A DNA stretch of 46,664 bases. It comes from Deltaproteobacteria bacterium. Its GTDB lineage: Bacteria > Bdellovibrionota_B > Oligoflexia > Oligoflexales > CAIYRB01. Of this stretch, positions 7,298 through 14,826 are shown one piece after another. The DNA is taken from assembly GCA_016874735.1 (NCBI GenBank), contig VGTI01000034.1:1-46664 (forward strand), given 5' to 3'. The position numbers and the translations under genes are program-made. Under the pieces are notes generated by a model. The model ran no database searches and was not told the origin of the DNA. It saw only the letters and a program-made list of their open reading frames with translations. How positions within the stretch are numbered: position 1 is the first letter of the stretch; the number at the start of each line of letters is the position of its first letter.

Positions 7298-7564
7298 CTT
7301 AACCTCATGGGCCTTGCGAAATTCATCAGACATTGAAGATCTGTGAAAATACAGAAGACCAGTGGCCAAGAGAAATTCTCTAGAGTCCTCGCCGTATTTT
7401 CGCCAGCAGACCAGCTGTAAGTATGAGAATACAGCAGCTGAGTCAAAATGATCCTCCTCGGTAAATCCTGCAACCATTTTAGCTAAATGATCAAGATGTC
7501 TCGGATCGTATTGATAGATATTTTTGTTTGATGATGTATGACCGACTAGCGATGCGATAATCAT
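7214..7564 (-). CDS. Array protein B, copy 6
   Basis: Intact 116-aa B protein: IASLVGHTSSNKNIYQYD, EDHFDSAAVFSYLQLVCWRK and ITAFDLANFGRKQCVSHL. Its closest relative is copy 1, with the same DHFDSAAVFSYLQ and CVSHLQ; the two units also share features in A. GGAG sits 7 nt before the ATG. It remains open although its partner A copy 6 is frameshifted. Confidence 0.8.
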   Translation of the reverse strand: MIIASLVGHTSSNKNIYQYDPRHLDHLAKMVAGFTEEDHFDSAAVFSYLQLVCWRKYGEDSREFLLATGLLYFHRSSMSDEFRKAHEVKLRIITAFDLANFGRKQCVSHLQALLDA

Positions 7565-7734
7565 TGAGTCGCTCCAGCTATGATTTGCAAATCAATTGCC
7601 TTGTTAACACCCAATTTTTCTGCCTGCTACATTTATGAATTGATATTTAAAGATGTCGCTCCGCGAAATCTTATTTGGGTCAACCATCTAAAAAATTTCC
7701 TAAGCCCTCGACCCACAATTTCCTACAACGTTTC

Positions 7735-7998
7735 GGCTTGCAGCTAAACGAGACTAAACCAAAATATCATAATCAAAACTTTGGCCGAAGGTCCCTTCGA
7801 TGAGTATGATACAAAGCAAGTGTAGACACGGAGTCGATGAAAGCAGGTCTCAACAAAGTGCTTGAGATCGTCATGCCATCAAAAATGCGCGAGGAGCAGT
7901 ATGACCGTATGGAAATGCGCATCGATAATCATGACCACGGAATTGACGCGCTTGAGTTTACGGTCAGGGATCATGTGGGAGAGCATGATCGGTCGTAA
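7735..7998 (+). pseudogene. Remnant of C gene, unit 6
   Basis: It begins at the LQLNETK equivalent, is scrambled through the middle with stops, then has a clean 3' half: SGLNKVLEIVMPSKMREEQ, YDRMEMRIDNHDHGI and GEHDRS before TAA 7998. The heptad region is deleted. The inverted repeat upstream is also degraded; only ATGTCGC near 7653 remains. Confidence 0.6.
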
Positions 7999-8152
7999 AG
8001 GCGCTGGGTTCTGCCGCACATAAAACCGTTTAAACTATCAGTAATCTTCAGCCAATTTCGTCTCCATATCCTGATCCTAGCTACCGGGATTATGATGTCT
8101 CCTAAAGCCCCTACCGCCACGCGCCGATACCTATCCCAGGGTGGAGGTGGCT

Positions 8153-8536
8153 ATGGATCCTCGGCACAAAATATTTGATCAGAATTCCAGAGATTTGCAC
8201 GCTTTTTTCAAGCGGGTTGGCCGCATTTGGATTTATGAAGAGCTTAAGTTTTTAGGGCTAGAGCCACAGATGATTTCGGGCGAATTTTGGTCGGACGGTG
8301 TTTCTAATTTGACCGAGTTTTGTAAGGCAAATCCCGGCTATCACATCATTAGTAGTACAGAAGGTAAGGTGTTCAATAAGTTCATTCCATCTTCACACTT
8401 CTACTTTTTAGCTGACGGAGACGATAATCCAGATCTCATGATTGATTTATGGGCACACCTAAATATCCAAGATTTTTTGGAGATAAGGCAAGCAAAGGCA
8501 ACGTCCATACTTGGCAAGATCAATAGCGGTGATTAA
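8153..8536 (+). CDS. Array protein A, copy 7
   Basis: Intact 127-aa A protein, near-identical to copy 3 from about residue 14 to the end. The first residues read FDQNSRDLHAFF rather than FDQTSEELHAFF, a change shared with copy 11. The mosaic pattern suggests gene conversion or unequal crossing-over among units 3, 7 and 11. Standard GGAGG-ATG start; 78-bp overlap with B copy 7. Confidence 0.8.
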   Translation: MDPRHKIFDQNSRDLHAFFKRVGRIWIYEELKFLGLEPQMISGEFWSDGVSNLTEFCKANPGYHIISSTEGKVFNKFIPSSHFYFLADGDDNPDLMIDLWAHLNIQDFLEIRQAKATSILGKINSGD

Positions 8537-8810
8537 ACCTAGTTTCTTTGCGTGTGTCTTGAAGAATTCAGCCGGCACCAGTCGATTGTGAGAAAAGAGC
8601 ATGTTTGTCGCACTCTTTAGGTCAAGAGAATCCTCACCGTACTTACGCCAGTAGACAAATTCCAGGTAGGAAAAGACGGCAATCGAATCAAAGTGATCCT
8701 CGTCGCTAAAATCCGCGATTTTATGACTGAGCTCTTCAGGGTTGCTGGTGTCGTATTGGTAAATGAGTTTTTTGTGATGATGTATAGCCGACTAGTGATG
8801 GAACGAGCAT
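8459..8810 (-). pseudogene. Array protein B, copy 7, 1-nt frameshift
   Basis: Nearly identical to B copy 3 but 352 nt long instead of 351. Near 8771-8776 the T-run reads TTTTTTGT where copy 3 has seven T, adding one base after the LVPSLVGYTSS segment. The remaining frame to 8459 is otherwise intact. A slip at a homopolymer is the simplest cause; it could be phase variation, decay or a sequencing error. Confidence 0.7.
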
Positions 8811-8874
8811 GCGCCTTCCTTGCCTAATATTCCGGAGCTGTGAGGTTTTTACTACCTGTTTGTTCGGGTTATGG

Positions 8875-8904
8875 ATGATATTGGTAGTTCAACTAATATG
8901 TCAC
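8875..8904. promoter_or_regulatory. B-C intergenic inverted repeat, unit 7
   Basis: ATGATAT-N16-ATGTCAC, the same variant as in unit 3, 65 bp upstream of the B start. The spacer differs from unit 3 at one visible base. Confidence 0.5.
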
Positions 8905-8956
8905 TCAGCGCGTGATTTTTTCGGCACTGTTTAACTCCGCGGCGACGCCGCGGCCC

Positions 8957-9191
8957 CACACGGTCCTACTTAACCTCAAGGATTCCAGCGTGCAGCTAGA
9001 CGAGAATACCGAACGCTGCGGTGGTGGAGTACATCCGATCTGATATCAACAAAGTGATTGAGATCGTCATGCCATCAAAGATACGTGAGGAGCAGTATGA
9101 CCGGATGGAGCGCCGCGTGGACAACCATGACCATCGCATTGGCGCACTTGAGGTTACGGTCAGGGTTCATGTGGGTGAGCATGAGCGGTCG
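8957..9191 (+). pseudogene. Remnant of C gene, unit 7
   Basis: It starts like C (LKDSSVQLDENT equivalent), loses the central coiled-coil through a deletion near 9010-9025, and continues with RSDINKVIEIVMPSKIREEQ and the RMERRVDNHDHRIG end. The usual stop after GEHERS is changed (TCGAAG), so the open frame runs on to 9248. The internal deletion removes the heptads. Confidence 0.6.
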
Positions 9192-9350
9192 AAGATTGGA
9201 CGTCCTTTAGCGCAGGTTAGCAAGTTTGGGCTATTGGCAAGTTGTTGATTATTTCGTGTACATAATTTGGTCTTATTTCCCGCGATTACAAAGGCGCCTC
9301 AAGACTCCGCTGCCCATCGCCGATACCTCCCCCAAGTGGAGGGAACGGGT

Positions 9351-9740
9351 ATGGATCCGCGGGTCAAAATGTTTCGTGAAAATTCAGACGATTTTTTTTA
9401 TTTTCTAAAGCGAGCTGGTCGCGTTTGGATTTACGATGAGCTAAAGTTCTTGGACCTTGAGCCGGATACCCTGACGGGTGAATTCTGGCAGGGTAAAGAG
9501 CAGTTGCTTACCGATTTCTGTGCGGCCAACCCAGAATATCATGTCATTAGCTTCCACTTGCCTCTTGTTTACAATAGGTTTGTCGCTAATGGGAGCCATT
9601 ACTACCTAGCGGACGGTGATGCGGATCCAGATTTGGTATTTGACTTCGAAACTAGGCTTAGTCTAGACGAGCTCTTTAAGATAGGAAACAGTATGTTTGC
9701 GCCCGTACTTAGCAAGATCAAGAACCGTAACGATGCCTAG
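9351..9740 (+). CDS. Array protein A, copy 8
   Basis: Intact 129-aa A protein of the copy-4 subtype (MDPRVKMFRENSDDFFYFLK, EPDTLTGEFWQGKEQLLTDF, YHVISFHLPLVYNRFVANG). The leader is also almost the same as unit 4, including the TTGGGCTATTGGCAAG stretch upstream. ATG 9351 follows GGAGGG. Any longer upstream reading passes through leader DNA and is not conserved. It overlaps B copy 8 by 78 bp. Confidence 0.8.
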   Translation: MDPRVKMFRENSDDFFYFLKRAGRVWIYDELKFLDLEPDTLTGEFWQGKEQLLTDFCAANPEYHVISFHLPLVYNRFVANGSHYYLADGDADPDLVFDFETRLSLDELFKIGNSMFAPVLSKIKNRNDA

Positions 9741-10010
9741 CATATCTTTTTGGCTCGCACGAAAATGCGTCGTAGTTCGAGCCGTATGAAAGGTCAACAT
9801 TTTGAGACCGTCGCGGTACTCCTGAGAATCCTCGCCATACCTACGCAAGTAGACTATTTGTAAATGTGTGAAAACAGCTACGGCATCAAAACAGTCTTCA
9901 GGTGTGAAATCTGGTGCGACCGTAGGCTCGTCTCTCAAAGGGTCCAAACTATACTGATGAATTTCCTTTTGGGTGCGCGTATAGCCAACAAGCGTCGAAA
10001 CTTCCCTCAT
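9663..10010 (-). CDS. Array protein B, copy 8
   Basis: Intact 115-aa B protein of the copy-4 subtype: STLVGYTRTQKEIHQYS, EDCFDAVAVFTHLQIVYLRR (Cys replaces His or Tyr in the EDHFD motif) and VTVLDLAKYGRKHTVSYL. AAGGA lies 7 nt before the ATG. Confidence 0.8.
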   Translation of the reverse strand: MREVSTLVGYTRTQKEIHQYSLDPLRDEPTVAPDFTPEDCFDAVAVFTHLQIVYLRRYGEDSQEYRDGLKMLTFHTARTTTHFRASQKDMLGIVTVLDLAKYGRKHTVSYLKELV

Positions 10011-10083
10011 GAGTAAATCCTTCTGCTGAACTTAGGACTCAGACCTGCAGAAACGGACTAGCACTTGCTTGGGTGTGTTGCGA

Positions 10084-10113
10084 GCGACATAGTCTCTGGC
10101 ATCAAGATGTCAT
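10084..10113. promoter_or_regulatory. B-C intergenic inverted repeat, unit 8
   Basis: GCGACAT-N16-ATGTCAT, 74 bp upstream of the B start. The spacer is close to that of unit 4. Confidence 0.55.
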
Positions 10114-10329
10114 TGCTTAAAAGCGACGGGGGGCAAGAGGCGACATGATCAAGGTTGGTGCCACAGTAATCGAAATGACCGTGTACTTTGCCAAGTAGCC
10201 AGAGGATGGTTTTAGTTCAAACAAACTCTAGACTCCTGCTGCCGATGCCCCCCCCAATCCTTTCGACCACTTACCACATGTCCGCGCCCACCCCCGCCTC
10301 TCCCATTCCACCCGCCCCCAACCAGTGCT

Positions 10330-10821
10330 ATGTTACCCCACACCACGGCGTTAACACGGTCCCACAAGGTCCCACTTAATCTCAAGGATCCCAGCGTGCA
10401 ACTAGACGCAACCACCCTCAAGGTCACAATCAAAACAGTCGTCAACGAAGCTATCGACGAGCACCCCACCATCCAGCGGATGGGATCAGAGATTGGTGAG
10501 CTGAAGAGCGACGTATCGGTGCTGAAGAGCGACGTATCGGAGCTGAAGACCGATGTCAGAGACCTTAACAGTAGGTTCGAAGTTCATGCCAGGACTACCA
10601 ACTACTCCATCAACAAGCTCCACGATTCCGTCCACAAAATGAGTGTGGATATGGAAGAGATCAAGTCAGGTCTCAACAAAGTGATTGAGATCGTTATGCC
10701 TTCAAAGATACGTGAGGAGCAGTATGACCGGATGGAGCGCCGCGTGGAGAATCATGACCACCGCATTGGTGCGCTTGAGGTCAAGATCAGGGATCGTGTG
10801 GGTGGGCATGAGCGGTCGTAG
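10330..10821 (+). CDS. Coiled-coil protein C, copy 7
   Basis: Intact 163-aa C protein: MLPHTTALTRS, DPSVQLDATTLKVTIK, VVNEAIDEHPTIQRMGSEIG, three heptad-coding 21-bp repeats (10498-10560), RDLNSRFEVHARTTNYSINK, a VDMEEIKSGLNKVIEIV helix and the conserved REEQYDRMERRVENHDHRIG end. ATG 10330 sits at the position shared with copies 3, 8 and 9. Another frame upstream (10188 to about 10379) reads a proline-rich MSAPTPASPIPPAPNQCYV peptide that ends just inside this gene. Confidence 0.72.
   Translation: MLPHTTALTRSHKVPLNLKDPSVQLDATTLKVTIKTVVNEAIDEHPTIQRMGSEIGELKSDVSVLKSDVSELKTDVRDLNSRFEVHARTTNYSINKLHDSVHKMSVDMEEIKSGLNKVIEIVMPSKIREEQYDRMERRVENHDHRIGALEVKIRDRVGGHERS
10498..10560 (+). repeat. Three 21-bp tandem repeats within C copy 7
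   Basis: Three units of the GAGCTGAAGAGCGACGTATCG type, one heptad each; the last has the GACCGATGTC variant. Confidence 0.82.
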
Positions 10822-10975
10822 GGTTTCTTCGTAATCACTGGCGTCAACTCGCTTGTGCTAAAGACAATCTGTCACCAATTTCGTCTCTTTAGCCTGGTCT
10901 TAGCTCCCGTGATTCCAGGAGTCCCTCAAGCCCCTGCCGTAATTCGCCGATACCCTTCTAAGGGTGGAGGTGGGT

Positions 10976-11365
10976 ATGGATCCGCAACGCCAGACATTCG
11001 ATCAAGTTGCGAGTGAGCTTAACGCTTTTTTTAAGCGCATAGGTAAAATTTGGCTTCCCTATGAGCTGGCGTTTCTCGATCTAGATCAGCACATGATTGG
11101 AGGTGAATTTCTGGCTAATGCAGTGCCGGTTCTGGTTGAATTCTGTCAGTCCAATCCGGGTTATCATATAGTTAGCTTTAAAGATGGCGTGTTCTACAAT
11201 AAACTTGTGGAAGGGGCGATTACGTACCATTTGGCTGACGGTGATGCCGATGCTAATCTCGGTTTTGAATTTGGATCGCGACTAAGTGATCGAGATTTCT
11301 TTGAGGTAGGGTACACAAAGTTTGCGACCGTACTGCGAGTGATCAAAGGCAGTGACGATACCTAG
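10976..11365 (+). CDS. Array protein A, copy 9 (divergent)
   Basis: Intact 129 aa but the most diverged A copy in the array proper: MDPQRQTFDQVASELNAFFK, IWLPYELAFLDLDQHMIGGE, EFCQSNPGYHIVSF, YHLADGDADANLGF and a C-terminus ending LRVIKGSDDT. The positions that stay fixed (the AFFKRIGKIW segment, GEF, YHIVS, ADGDAD) therefore mark likely structural or functional residues. Just upstream an ACCCTT/AAGGGT inverted repeat abuts the GGAGG. It overlaps B copy 9 by 84 bp. Confidence 0.8.
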   Translation: MDPQRQTFDQVASELNAFFKRIGKIWLPYELAFLDLDQHMIGGEFLANAVPVLVEFCQSNPGYHIVSFKDGVFYNKLVEGAITYHLADGDADANLGFEFGSRLSDRDFFEVGYTKFATVLRVIKGSDDT

Positions 11366-11632
11366 AGCGATCGCGTAGTGAGATAGAGTATCCGGCTTCA
11401 TCTTGGATCGATGTTTAGCCAGCATGGCGGTAGCATCGATATAATCATGCGAGTTCTCTCCATACTTACGCCAATAAGCAAATTGTAAGTAGGAAAATAC
11501 AGCTGCCGCGTCGAAGTGATCTTCTTGAGTGAAGTCTTTTAATTTGTCATCAAGATGCCCCATTACGCTTGTGTCGTACTGGTATATCGCCTTTCTTGAT
11601 GCTGTGTACCCGACTAGTGATGGCACGCGCAT
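11282..11632 (-). CDS. Array protein B, copy 9
   Basis: Intact 116-aa B protein: MRVPSLVGYTASRKAIYQYD, EDHFDAAAVFSYLQFAYWRK and VTAFDHSQYGRKLCVPYL. Its N-terminus and the 200 bp upstream are nearly identical to those of copy 10 while the C-terminal halves differ, a mosaic boundary typical of conversion. GAGG lies 7 nt before the ATG. Confidence 0.8.
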   Translation of the reverse strand: MRVPSLVGYTASRKAIYQYDTSVMGHLDDKLKDFTQEDHFDAAAVFSYLQFAYWRKYGENSHDYIDATAMLAKHRSKMKPDTLSHYAIALGIVTAFDHSQYGRKLCVPYLKEISIT

Positions 11633-11695
11633 AATATCGCCTCGGAGATATTTCTGGTTGCTGACTAGTATGATCAGCTCATTTCGCTAATGCGA

Positions 11696-11725
11696 GTGAC
11701 ATAGGAAGAATTCCTTTGATGTCCG
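11696..11725. promoter_or_regulatory. B-C intergenic inverted repeat, unit 9
   Basis: GTGACAT-N16-ATGTCCG, 64 bp upstream of the B start. The spacer AGGAAGAATTCCTTTG itself contains AGGAA/TTCCT arms. Confidence 0.55.
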
Positions 11726-11907
11726 TGCTCGGAAAAAAATGCGGAGAGAATAATTTGCTATAGTCACTCTCGCTGCTTTGCAGCGTGGTTGTTCTAGTTA
11801 AAACAAACTTTAGCCTCCTGCTGGCGATGCCCCAATCCTTCCGGCTACTTACCAGATGTCCGCGCCCACCCCCTCCTACTCCATTCCACTCACCCCCAAC
11901 CAGTGCT

Positions 11908-12421
11908 ATGTTACCCCACACCACGGCATTGCCATGGTCCCACACGGTTCCAGCCAATCTCAAGGATCCCAGCGTGCAGCTAGACGAAACCACCCTCAAG
12001 GTCACAATCAAAACAGTCGTCAAAGAAGCTATCGACGAGCATCCCACCATCCAGCGGATGGGATCAGAGATTGGTGAGCTTAAGAGCGATGTTGCGGTGC
12101 TTAAGACCGATGTCGCGGTGCTGAAGACCGATGTCGCGGTGCTGAAGACCGATGTCAGAGATCTTAACAGTAGGTTCGAAGTTCATGCCAGGACTACCAA
12201 CTACTCCATCAACAAGCTCCACGATTCCTTCCACAAAATGAGTGTGGACATGGAAGAGATCAAGTCAGGTCTCAACAAAGTGATTGAGATCGTCATGCCT
12301 TCAAAGATACCGCGAGGAGCGGTATGACCGGATGGAGCGCCGCGTGGACAACCATGACCATCGCATTGGCGCACTTGAGGTTACGGTCAGGGATCATATT
12401 GGTGAGCATGAGCGGTCGTAG
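11908..12421 (+). pseudogene. Coiled-coil protein C, copy 8, 1-nt frameshift near the end
   Basis: Frame from ATG 11908 (MLPHTTALPWS) runs through DPSVQLDETTLKVTIK, four 21-bp repeats (12076-12159), RDLNSRFEVHARTTNYSINK and VIEIVMPSKI. An extra base near 12310 (ATACCGCGAGG against ATACGTGAGG in other copies) then closes the frame at 12327, 30 codons early. The lost end, ERRVDNHDHRIG to HERS, can still be read in another frame to 12421. The coiled-coil core is intact, so a shortened protein might still be made. Confidence 0.65.
12076..12159 (+). repeat. Four 21-bp tandem repeats within C copy 8
   Basis: Four units; the last three begin GTG rather than GAG, so the heptads read VLKTDVA instead of ELKTDVA. 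Sharing of the variant by neighbouring units indicates expansion within this copy. Confidence 0.82.
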
Positions 12422-12577
12422 GGTTATTGGTTTTCGTTGACGGTTAATTAGATAATTTGGACTTATTAAAATTTGCAGGGAATTTTTCCTCTTTAGTCAC
12501 GCCCTAGGTTCCGTGATTCAGATGTCACCTCAAGACCTAACAGCCAGGCGCCGATACCCCTTAGGGTGGAGGCGGGT

Positions 12578-12967
12578 ATGGATGCTCGGCGCAAAAAATT
12601 TGAAGACTCGTCGCGAGAGCTGCAAGCATTCTTCAAGCGGGTCGGCAAAATTTGGATATACGAAGAGCTTCAGTTTTTGGACTTAGAGCCTCAGATGATG
12701 ACCGGCGAATTTTGGCCGGGAAGTGTGCACATGTTGATAACCTTTTGCGAAGCAAATCCAGGTTATCACATCATTAGTAACTCGGACGGTAAGGTATTCA
12801 ATAAATTCATGCCTAAGGCAGACGTCTATTATTTGGCTGATGGTGATACCGACCCAGATCTAATGATTAATTTATGGGCAGGCCTAAAAGTCCAAGATTT
12901 TTTGGAGATAAGGCACACAATGTTGACGCCCATATTTGGCAAGGTCGATGGTGGTGACGATCCTTAG
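12578..12967 (+). CDS. Array protein A, copy 10
   Basis: Intact 129-aa A protein: MDARRKKFEDSSRELQAFFK, WIYEELQFLDLEPQMMTGEF, FCEANPGYHIISN and VYYLADGDTDP. This copy aligns without gaps to the diverged homologue at 16,076-16,459, from the AFFKRVG segment through ADGDTDP. Upstream, CCCCTTAGGG abuts the SD. It overlaps B copy 10 by 84 bp. Confidence 0.82.
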   Translation: MDARRKKFEDSSRELQAFFKRVGKIWIYEELQFLDLEPQMMTGEFWPGSVHMLITFCEANPGYHIISNSDGKVFNKFMPKADVYYLADGDTDPDLMINLWAGLKVQDFLEIRHTMLTPIFGKVDGGDDP

Positions 12968-13234
12968 TTTCTTAGAGTGTACCTCCTTGAATTCCGCCGA
13001 AACCAAGCGAAAGTGAGCGGAAAGCATATTTGAGGCAGTCATGAAGTCTAAAGAGTCTTCGCCATACTTTCGCCAGTATACTAACTGTAAGTAGGAAAAA
13101 ACAGCTACTGCGTCGAAATGTTCTTCCTGGCTAAAGCGTGTAATTCGCTCACGAAGCTCATCGGGATTGCTGGTCTCGTACTGGTAAATGGCTTTATTTG
13201 ATGCTGTGTACCCGACTAGTGATGGAACGCGCAT
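12884..13234 (-). CDS. Array protein B, copy 10
   Basis: Intact 116-aa B protein: MRVPSLVGYTASNKAIYQYE, EEHFDAVAVFSYLQLVYWRK and VTTIDLAKYGRQHCVPYL. GAGG sits 7 nt before the ATG. Its 5' region matches copy 9 almost exactly. Confidence 0.8.
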   Translation of the reverse strand: MRVPSLVGYTASNKAIYQYETSNPDELRERITRFSQEEHFDAVAVFSYLQLVYWRKYGEDSLDFMTASNMLSAHFRLVSAEFKEVHSKKLRIVTTIDLAKYGRQHCVPYLQKILDF

Positions 13235-13297
13235 AATATCGCCTCGGAGAAATTTCTGATTGCCGACTAGTATGATCAGCTCATTTCGCTAATGCGA

Positions 13298-13327
13298 GTG
13301 ACATAGGAAGAATTCCTTTGATGTCCG
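13298..13327. promoter_or_regulatory. B-C intergenic inverted repeat, unit 10
   Basis: GTGACAT-N16-ATGTCCG with the same spacer as unit 9, 64 bp upstream of the B start; part of the near-identical tract shared by units 9 and 10. Confidence 0.55.
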
Positions 13328-13509
13328 TGCTCGGAAAAAAATGCGGAGAGAATAATTTGTGATAGTCACTCTCGCTGCTTTGCATCGTGGTTGTTCAAGT
13401 TAAAACAAACTTTAGCCTCCTGCTGGCGATGCCCCAATCCTTCCGGCTACTTACCAGATGTCCGCTCCCACCCCCTCCTCTCCCATTCCACCCACCCCCA
13501 ACCAGTGCT

Positions 13510-14076
13510 ATGGTACCCCACGCCACGGCGTTAACACGGTCCCTCACGGGGGCCCACAAGGTCCCACTTAATCTCAAGGATCCCAGCGTGCAGCTAGACG
13601 AAACCACCCTCAAGGTCACAATCAAAACTGTCGTCAACGAAGCTATCGACGAGCATCCCACCATCCAGCGTATGGGCTCAGAGATTGGTGAGCTTAAGAC
13701 CGATGTCGCGGTGTTGAAGACCGATGTTGCGGAGCTGAAGACCGATGTTGCGGAGCTGAAGACCGATGTCGCGGAGCTGAAGACCGATGTCGCGGAGCTG
13801 AAGACCGATGTAAAAGACCTTAACAGCAGGTTCGAAGTTCATGCCAGTACTACCAACTACTCCATCAACCAGCTTCATCATTCCTTCCACAAAATGAGTG
13901 TGACTATGGAAGAGATCAAAGCTAGCATCGCCAAAGTGATTGAGATCGTCTCGCCGTCAAAGTTGAGGGAGGAGCAGTATGACCGTATGGAGCTCAAGGT
14001 TGAGACTCATGACCACCGCAATGGCGCGCTAGTGGTCACGGTCAGGGATCATGTGGTAGAGCATGAGCGGTCGTAA
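13510..14076 (+). CDS. Coiled-coil protein C, copy 9 (longest)
   Basis: Intact 188 aa from ATG 13510 (MVPHATALTRSLTG). An earlier in-frame GTG at 13387 would add a proline-rich stretch. It carries DPSVQLDETTLKVTIK, VVNEAIDEHPTIQRMGSEIG and six consecutive heptad-coding 21-bp repeats (13690-13815), the largest number in the array, then KDLNSRFEVHASTTNYSINQ, a VTMEEIKASIAKVIEIV helix and a more diverged end (REEQYDRMELKVETHDHRNG). The extra heptads lengthen the predicted coiled-coil rod by about 2-3 turns of superhelix-forming sequence relative to copy 7. No SD is visible. Confidence 0.7.
   Translation: MVPHATALTRSLTGAHKVPLNLKDPSVQLDETTLKVTIKTVVNEAIDEHPTIQRMGSEIGELKTDVAVLKTDVAELKTDVAELKTDVAELKTDVAELKTDVKDLNSRFEVHASTTNYSINQLHHSFHKMSVTMEEIKASIAKVIEIVSPSKLREEQYDRMELKVETHDHRNGALVVTVRDHVVEHERS
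13690..13815 (+). repeat. Six 21-bp tandem repeats within C copy 9
   Basis: Six in-frame units; units 4 and 5 are identical (GAGCTGAAGACCGATGTCGC then G), which points to very recent slippage or unequal exchange. Confidence 0.87.
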
Positions 14077-14230
14077 AGTCGCTGGGTTCTGCCGCACATA
14101 AAACTGTTTAAACTATCAGTAATCTGCCGCCAATTTCGTCTCTATATCCTGATCATAGCTCCCGGGATTATGATGTCTCCTAAAGCCCCTACCGCCACGC
14201 GCCGATACCTATCCCAGGGTGGAGGTGGCT

Positions 14231-14506
14231 ATGGATCCTCGGCACAAAATATTTGTGCAGAATTCCAGAGATTTGCACGCTTTTTTCAAGCGGGTTGGCC
14301 GAATTTGGATTTATGAGGAGCTTAAGTTTTTAGGGCTAGAGCCACAGATGATTTCGGGCGAATTTTGGTTCGAAAGCGTCACTCAGTGCGTGGTTTTTTC
14401 GCCGCTGTCTAATTCCAGGGCGATGCCGCGGCCCCACACGGTTCTACTTAATCTCCGGGATTCTAGTGTGCAGCTATACGAGAATGACCAGGGCTGTGGT
14501 GATTGA
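14231..14506 (+). pseudogene. Chimeric A copy 11 fused to a C remnant
   Basis: The first 46 residues match A copies 3 and 7 (MDPRHKIFVQNSRDLHAFFK to MISGEFW). At about 14,370-14,378 the sequence jumps into the right arm of the B-C inverted repeat (CGTCACTCAGTGCG) and reads on into the start of a C gene (LRDSSVQLYEN) before stopping. One deletion therefore removed the rest of A, all of B and the left arm of the repeat. The 91-aa open frame is a deletion product, probably not functional. Confidence 0.7.
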
Positions 14507-14672
14507 TTACAGCCGATAAGTCATGATGAAAGTGCCTTAGATCGTCATGCCTTCAAAAATAGGTGAGGAGCAGTATGACCGGATGGAGCGCCGCGTGGAG
14601 AATCATGACCACCGGGTTGGCGCACTTGATGTCAAGATCAGGGATCATGTGGGTGAGCATGAGCGGTCGTAG
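14437..14672 (+). pseudogene. Remnant of C gene, unit 11
   Basis: The start of C (LNLRDSSVQL equivalent) is followed by a deletion of the heptad region and a damaged centre. The 3' part is clean: IVMPSKIGEEQYDRMERR and the HDHRVGALDV to GEHERS end, with TAG at 14,670-14,672. Confidence 0.6.
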
Positions 14673-14826
14673 GGTTGCCTCGTAATCACTAGCGTCAAGT
14701 TGTTTGCACGATCAGTAATCTCTCATCAAATTCGTCTTTATATCCTGGTCTTAACCTCAGCGATTGTAAAATCCCCTCAAGCCCCGCCCGCCATGCTCCG
14801 ATACCCCCGACAGGATGGAGGTGGGT

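Noticed and set aside
10091-10120. Sigma-54 promoter in leaders (TTGGCAAGTTG stretches near 3886, 4845 and 9233)
   Set aside because: The GG and GC elements are not at the required 10-nt spacing in any of them.
3377-13664. Repeated - strand open frames antisense to C genes reading MVGCSSIASLTTVLIV and similar
   Set aside because: They recur only because the C DNA recurs. They have no SD, their lengths vary with C repeat number, and their sequence follows from C codon choice.
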